Source of the DNA: Capsicum annuum
Taxonomy: Eukaryota > Streptophyta > Magnoliopsida > Solanales > Solanaceae
Assembly (NCBI RefSeq): GCF_002878395.1
Contig: NC_061115.1
Location: forward strand, 156,716,257 to 156,780,256
DNA: 64,000 nt
Reading direction: 5' to 3'
The position numbers and the translations under genes are program-made. A model generated the notes under the pieces. It saw only the letters and a list, made by a program, of their open reading frames with translations. It ran no database searches and had not been told where the DNA came from. Below are positions 58,613 through 64,000 of the stretch, piece after piece; position 1 is the first letter of the stretch; the number at the start of each line of letters is the position of its first letter.

Positions 58613-60135
58613 TGTTGGGTGTATTAATGCACCTTAGTGTGGTTATCCTAGCTTATCCAGCCTTATTTTAAGGATAATTCATGTGTATATGTGTTAAAAA
58701 TGATATAAATGTGCATCTAAGTGTCCAGGTATGTGCTTACAATGTTTAAAGATTTTTTCACACGAGTTTGGGTTCAAATTGGTCATTTAAAGTAGAGATG
58801 AGAAAACTAGTGTACTAGCTTGAGTTACCAATTCATCGTCTTGAATGTTTTGTTGTTTTGATCTTTAATTTGGGGTGTGTATTATTATAGGTGGCTTGAT
58901 GATATGATTATGATGATACATGAAGGATTTACAAGCTTCAAATCAAGTGGAAACATAAAAGGCTTGGAGTGGTCCAACTGAAGCACAAATAGTAACATAA
59001 AGAACTTAGGATGCCTGGGAGCTCAATAACGCATCATGATGGATGGTAAAATGATAATGGCTGCATTCCAGTAGATCAATGTAATTTTACCACGTCGCAA
59101 GCTTATAGCATTGAACCCATTAGCGCGTCACGGTAAAGGACTAAACAACAATTATCAACTTCTAGTAGCTCAATGCAATTACGCTACGTCACGAGCTTAT
59201 CGCGAAGAGGATAATACCACGATATGGTGACGTACAAAAGCGGGATAATTTTTGCTCAGCTATTAAAGGAACACGTGTGATCAATTAAATTATCTTTTCA
59301 CATCTTCGGACTAGAGAGGAGGTGGTTGCACACAAAAATTAGGTTTTCTTATTCTTTGTTTTAGCTTTTTAATAGATTTGATCATGAATTGAAACAATTG
59401 GATGAAAATTATGACTATCAGTAGTTAAACGCCCCCTTTCCGGGGTTAAAGCCAAGAACATGACTACTATTGTCTAGAACTAACTTTATTTAATTTTCTT
59501 ATCATATTAGGTTGCTTATTTATCCTTGTTTTAATAATTTTGAGGATTGATCACCCTTAAAATACATATATTGTCAACCTTGTGATCTCGGGAGAGGGAA
59601 AAGGGAGATAGAATGTGGGGATGAACAAAGAGGGTTCTCATTCTTTTATAAAATAAGAAATTTGAATTAGTATCTAGGACAGAGATGTACCTAGAAGCCA
59701 TACTTTATTCACATGTAGGGTGATAGCTTACATAACATAATTGGAATATTACATCCCCGCTCAACGATTTAGTTGTAATATCCAAATTAGGTAAACGATT
59801 AGAGGTCGGGAAACCATGATCATGCAATGAACCCCATAAGAGAGTTAACGAATGAAATTCAATAACACAGTATAACTGTTCGAAGTACTTTAACCGTGGG
59901 CTTTACTCTATTGATTGTCTCAAGCCTTTTATTTTCCACATTGTTTACTTCACTTGCAATTTACAATATTCAAAACTCTATTTTGGTTATGCTTGCACTA
60001 AATAGATCTAAACTGTGAACTAAAATCAAATAGTTGTTAGAACAAGTCCCTGTGGGATTGATATTTGGTTTTCTTGAAGGCCACTATATTACTTGGTAGA
60101 CCACATACACTTGCGTATGTTATTGGGCACTGTCA
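58613..60135 (+). repeat. 3' LTR of G3
   Basis: It starts TGTTGGGTGTATTAATGC and ends GGGCACTGTCA; near the 3' edge it has AGTCCCTGTGGGATTGATAT, the usual pre-terminal motif of these LTRs. A word block at 59030-59240 repeats CACGTCGCAAGCTTAT / TACGTCACGAGCTTATCGCG. No partner LTR in the window. Confidence 0.78.
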
Positions 60136-60593
60136 GTAATACTATCCATGGTCATATAGCACCTTAGGTTTTTGACCCTTAGAAAATTTCTTAGATTTCT
60201 TGTTTCTAGGAAAGATACCACTAAGGGGTACCAAATGTATTTTGGGGTATGGTTCATATGGGTTGGCGTATGCTTACCAGTGTTGGTTGGTGGGTTGGAT
60301 TCATTTCTGTAATGGATGTGACTTGGTAGATACGAGTTGTATTGGTGGATACGGGTCATATTGTTTGGGGTTTTTCCTTCACTAAATCTTATACTTGGTA
60401 GCTTAACTTGAATCTGAGTACTAGTTGCTCACCATGAGTCATAAGCTAGGAAATGAGTCGTACCACGGACTCGTATGGTAGACAGTGTTCAATCCTTTCT
60501 TATTCTATTCTGCCAGGGGTACGGGTCAAAGGAACAATTTGTATGCTTTGCGTACGACTTGGTTTGGGTTAGTTATACCTTGTAAAGTGTTGG

Positions 60594-60601
60594 GTATAAA
60601 G
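60594..60601 (+). promoter_or_regulatory. TATA box of G4 LTR
   Basis: GTATAAAG in TTGGGTATAAAGGGGAGG, within the tail of the CpG-word block. Confidence 0.55.
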
Positions 60602-61914
60602 GGGAGGCCTAGGGTACGAGTGGTTGGTACCACTCCTATTGGAGGGTACGGCTGATATGGTTAGTCATACCCCCTAATGGGAATTTTATGCAGTTGAAGT
60701 AGGGGCAATCTGGATATTTCCCCACTTAACCTATTAAGGACCCATGACTTTCAATACACTTGGGATGTTATTTCCCCTATTATTTTATTCATTAACACTT
60801 AGAAAATACTCTCTTAGGCTTTTGGGTAAATGAAGGATAGGGCTTCACTAAGGTGATTAATTTGGGGCTTGTGTTGGTGATTTCTCTCTATCATCTACTC
60901 AATTTAAGGCATGTACTCCTTCCCTCATTGTTAGTTCCAAGTAAAGGCATATTTTGTAAATTGTTTTCATGGCATAATTATTATATGGTTTTGGGTTTTC
61001 AAATATATATTGGGGGTTTTGGTTATAATGGCTTGGTTATAGTTTTCCCATGTTTAAATTATGAACTTACATATTTTAATGGTGGTTTGGATACTTGGTT
61101 ACATGGGAATGGTTAATTGGTATTTGATTTTTCTTTTGGAAACACTATGCCCCCAATATGTTTGATAAAATTCATATGAAAATGTTTTTACTATATTGTT
61201 TGACTTTTTAATGGATATATTGCATGGTATGGTTTGGTAATGGATCCCTAAATGGTATAAATGGTTTTAAATGGTTTGGAATGGTTAAATGGAATGGTTT
61301 GGTGGTCATGTTGTGGTTAATTTAACTCCTTTTGGGGTACATGTGACTCCCCAAAGCAAACATAATGAAACACTTGTGGGGTACATGGGACTCTTCCAAG
61401 TTAACTTGGTAAATGGGTACACGGGAATCCCTTAACCTCTTAAGGGTTGGATAAGGACAATACTTGCAAGTTATAGTTGGTATGAAAATACCACTATTAA
61501 TAGCCTTGATTAATAATAAATGGAATAACAGATTGGTTAGTTGGAAATGGTTTTAATTGGGCAATAATGGCAGAGTATGACAGCTAACCGTGAAGGTGGG
61601 AGTTTCATGAACGAACACATTAAACTCATGTTTACCAACATGAGGGGTTGGTCATGGCGACCATGTATGATACAATGAGGTACATGAGAATCCTCTAAGT
61701 ACATTATACATATGTATCATAGAGAGCCAAGGGTACTCGGGAATCCCCTACTCTAATGGTATCTCTGGTTCATGTGGCTACAAGCATTGAGGCCTATTCA
61801 GGTGGTTACACTGGACCCATATAGCTCATGGGTGGTTTTAGGATGGTTAAGCTACACATATCCAGGTTAATGGTTTTAAATGCATGCTAAAGCCGGTTCC
61901 ATTTCTCGGCATGG

Positions 61915-61932
61915 TTATATATATATATATGT
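61915..61932. repeat. (AT)n microsatellite
   Basis: Uninterrupted AT run in G4's LTR, matching AT/CA-rich runs at 991-1005, 11500-11524 and about 63825 in the relatives. Confidence 0.85.
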
Positions 61933-62554
61933 ATGGTTTGTATGTATATGGTTGGTTTACTTGGTTTTACTGGATGGAATTATTTTACCTTTATTTCAAG
62001 TTCATGCTAGTTTTCACCCACTAACCCATATTTGGGTCAGTGTATCACCACGTGATGTAGCAACCGATCATTCTACTCCTCCTACATAGTGATCGGATTT
62101 TGGTATCAGCTTTTAGATTGGTGTGGTAAGCTTCCATCTTTTCGGAAGGCTCTATTTCATGTTCATAGATGTTTTTACACGCTTTGGTTTATTTATGGAT
62201 ATTGGTTTTGGAAATGGTTGGGGAATGTACCAAAAGGATATTGGTTTTCTTTTGGTTAGAGGCTTTTGTGGAACTACTATGGGTTGGAATGGGCGGGATC
62301 GATATTGATTTCAGCCTTATTATTGGCATTGGTATTGGGTTTGATACTGTTAGACTAAATTTCTCTCTGTTCCATCTTTTCATGTTTATGTTATGGAACT
62401 TGGTTTAGTTTGGAACATGCTATCTTGTTATTTGTTAGTAATTCATCTAACTCAGTATATGCATAGCTGGTTGGGTTGGGTAACGGGGGTGGTCTCCATT
62501 CCCGTTTGAACTTGGGATGCCCATTACGACAAGGCCCTAGTTTGGGTCGTGTCA

Positions 62555-62757
62555 AGTTGGTATCGGTTCATGGTCAATTGTGAGTTCACAAAGCCATGAC
62601 TAGTAAAGTCTCTTTTAAGGGCCTGTAATGCGCCACACTCATAAGGGAGAGGCTACATAGCATTTAGGAATGTTTCACTTTCTCGGTATTCTATTCTCAA
62701 GATTGGAGTCTAAGTCCTGGAATCTTCTGTAATCCTGATTTGTTCGCATTTTAGGTC
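62555..62757 (+). other. G4 primer-binding site and leader
   Basis: AGTTGGTATC followed directly by GGTTCATGGTC: the iMet site has lost its AGAGC part. The leader then has GCGCCACACTCATAAGG (about 62631-62647) and GGCTACATAGC, as in elements A and LARD in reverse. Confidence 0.75.
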
Positions 62758-63059
62758 ATGCCACGACGATCTGGAACACAAGGCAACTCTTCTGTTTGAT
62801 TTGGGGAAAACTTGGATGGGACACAGGGGATCCATACTCGGTCTAGGGGTCCAATCCCTGATATATTTGGAGTTTCACCGATTGCTACTAGTCCTCTTTA
62901 GGATGACGTGAAGAATGTGGAATTTCATCAATCGATTCATACTATTGCTCAGTTGGTTGCTGCTCAGGATGAGCGAGATGCATCTTGTGTTTTATCTATT
63001 GAGTCCACTAGGGTTGCACAGCATATGAAGATGAATCCCCCTACTTTTACTGGCATGAA
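62758..63059 (+). pseudogene. G4 gag, N-terminal part
   Basis: It starts at ATG 62758 as MPRRSGTQGNSSV, paralleling A's gag start. After a stop come FHQSIHTIAQLVAAQDERDA and KMNPPTFTGMND (62908-63059), the N-terminal region and start of the capsid domain (PPTFTG) of Tekay gag. G5 cuts it at 63060, so the rest lies beyond the window if it survives. Confidence 0.8.
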
Positions 63060-64000
63060 TGACACAACCCGACCCCAGGCCTTATCGTAATGGGCATCCC
63101 AAGTCCAACCAGGACCGAGGACTGCCCCCTGTTACCCAAACCAACCACCTATATCCAGCCTTAGATGGACTGAGTTTTGAACAAATAAAAAGATAGCATA
63201 AATATTCTCATTAAGATTCTAGGATTGGGTTACAACCGTGACCGATCCAACCGAGTCCAATCGTACCACATGAACCACTTGACCATACCAAACTAAACCA
63301 TAGGTCATAAACCAGGCCATAACCAAAGAGAATACCAAAACATAATATTATTAATCAATCCCAAAATGTAATATGATGGCACAGTGAGAATCCTGTGATG
63401 TGGTGTTAGCCCACCAGCCTACTCCAATTCCAAGGCCGGTACCAATACCGATCCCACCCATACCAACCACCAGAAGTACCATAAAGCCTCTACCTAAAAG
63501 AGTACACAAATCCATTTGGGGCATGCCCCTAACCATGGCCAAAACCAATATCCAAAATAAAAGAAAAATGTCTAAAGAAATCCATAACATGAAAGGATGC
63601 CTTCCGCAAGGATGGATGCTCACCACTTTAGTCCAACTGCTGATACCGAATTTGCGTTTTATAAAGGAGGAGTATAATGTCCAGCTCCTGCATAACGTTG
63701 GTATACAACCTCTTGTAGAAGGGGTTAGCGAGTGACCACTAGTATTAATCCTAGGATACGAATAAAATAATGTTATTTATAAAACCAAGTAAAACCATCC
63801 ATAATGCATACAACCATATACATATATATAAGTGCCGGGAAAGGGAACCGGGTTTAGCATGCATTGAAAACCTTTACCTGGGCTATATAGGTTGGCTGTC
63901 CTAAACTACCCACGACCAATATGGGTTCATCTCCCCTGATGAAAGAGCCCCAATGTGTGTAGCCACACGAACAGAGAAGTATCCCTTGGAATGTTTAGTA
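63060..64000 (-). repeat. LTR of G5 (A family), runs off the window
   Basis: It starts TGACACAACCCGACCCC and follows the order of A's left LTR: ATATACATATATATA (about 63822), GCCGGGAAAGGGAACC, CTACCCACGACC and CAATGTGTGTAGCCACACG. Minus orientation, inserted in gag of G4; the candidate TSD is ATGAA (63055-63059). Whether a full element follows cannot be seen. The ORFs at 63351-63735 are LTR sequence, not genes. Confidence 0.8.

Larger units (their letters stand above)
54791..60135 (+). mobile_element. Athila element G3, + strand, 5'-truncated and pol-deleted
   Basis: It contains gag, protease, the conserved post-integrase tail, two polypurine-like tracts and a 3' LTR, in order. The 5' LTR and primer site are missing at the junction with G2 (54790), and RT, RNase H and integrase are missing at about 56900. 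Confidence 0.82.
60136..62554 (+). repeat. 5' LTR of G4 (same family as element A)
   Basis: It ends AGGCCCTAGTTTGGGTCGTGTCA-like sequence at 62554 (last bases GGGTCGTGTCA), the reverse of A's left edge, followed by a primer site. Landmarks match A's LTR in reverse: GAGTCGT/TACGAGT word block (60420-60670), TATA box (60594-60601), five GGGGTACA-GGGAATCCC motifs (61330-61760), AT microsatellite (61915-61932). The start is uncertain; 60136 is simply where G3 ends. ORFs at 60853, 61880 and 62123-62408 have no product. Confidence 0.75.

Noticed and set aside
63351..63735. Overlapping ORFs of 91 and 111 codons on both strands
   Set aside because: They fall inside an LTR of the A family; the G4 LTR shows similar overlapping frames (62123-62408). 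Proline-rich or glycine-rich output comes from GGTATTGG/CCAATACC-rich DNA, with no protein domain.
1..64000. Host protein genes, tRNA or rRNA genes, organelle DNA, endogenous pararetrovirus
   Set aside because: No exon-like conserved frame, cloverleaf, rRNA or coat/movement-protein motif was recognised on either strand; all domains belong to LTR or LINE retrotransposons.

Overview
The window looks like repeat-dense plant DNA, most likely from Solanaceae (Capsicum, Nicotiana or Solanum type). The reasons are several LTR families with TGTCACGACCC-like ends, Tekay/Del leaders that prime from tRNA-iMet, Athila elements with a tRNA-Asp-like primer site, a plant L1 LINE with a C-terminal RNase H domain, and a remnant resembling the Solanaceae TS/SolS SINE. 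No host protein gene, tRNA, rRNA or intact transposon reading frame is visible. Every recognisable protein is a transposon product broken by stops, frameshifts, deletions or lost catalytic residues. The species call is inference; the element calls rest on domain motifs, primer sites, polypurine tracts, LTR pairing and target-site duplications (TSDs).

Left part (1-31036) is a nested stack. The oldest host is an Athila element on the + strand (called G0). It enters the window inside its reverse transcriptase (1-379), resumes in RNase H and integrase (13126-16462), then in its 3' ORF (26311-27960), and ends with its 3' LTR (29536-31036). A minus-strand Tekay-like element (A, 380-13120) sits in G0 with a TGATT/TGATG TSD. 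A itself carries two solo LTRs: S1 (3639-7022, TSD CATAC) in its integrase region and S2 (9681-11141, TSD TCCAT/TCTAT) in its 5' LTR. A second Athila (G1, 16463-26305, minus, TSD CTAAC/CCAAC) split the 3' ORF of G0.

Middle part (31037-54790): a Tekay-type leader remnant is followed by a partly tandem chromovirus structure (G2) made of two LTRs and two integrase C-terminal pieces. One G2 LTR is split by an L1 LINE (36391-54051, 15-bp imperfect TSD). The LINE in turn holds about 11.7 kb of a non-coding LARD-like retrotransposon present in two tandem units (41024-52705).

Right part (54791-64000): a 5'-truncated Athila on the + strand (G3) has gag, protease and 3' LTR but has lost RT, RNase H and integrase. 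It is followed by the 5' LTR, leader and first part of gag of a + strand relative of A (G4), interrupted at 63060 by another LTR of the same family in reverse (G5), which runs out of the window.

The parts act as genomic parasites rather than a pathway. Features that cut across families are: short self-similar, mostly CpG-containing word blocks in the U3 part of the LTRs; a leader shared by coding and non-coding Tekay-type elements; and paired polypurine-like tracts about 1.4 kb apart in all three Athilas.
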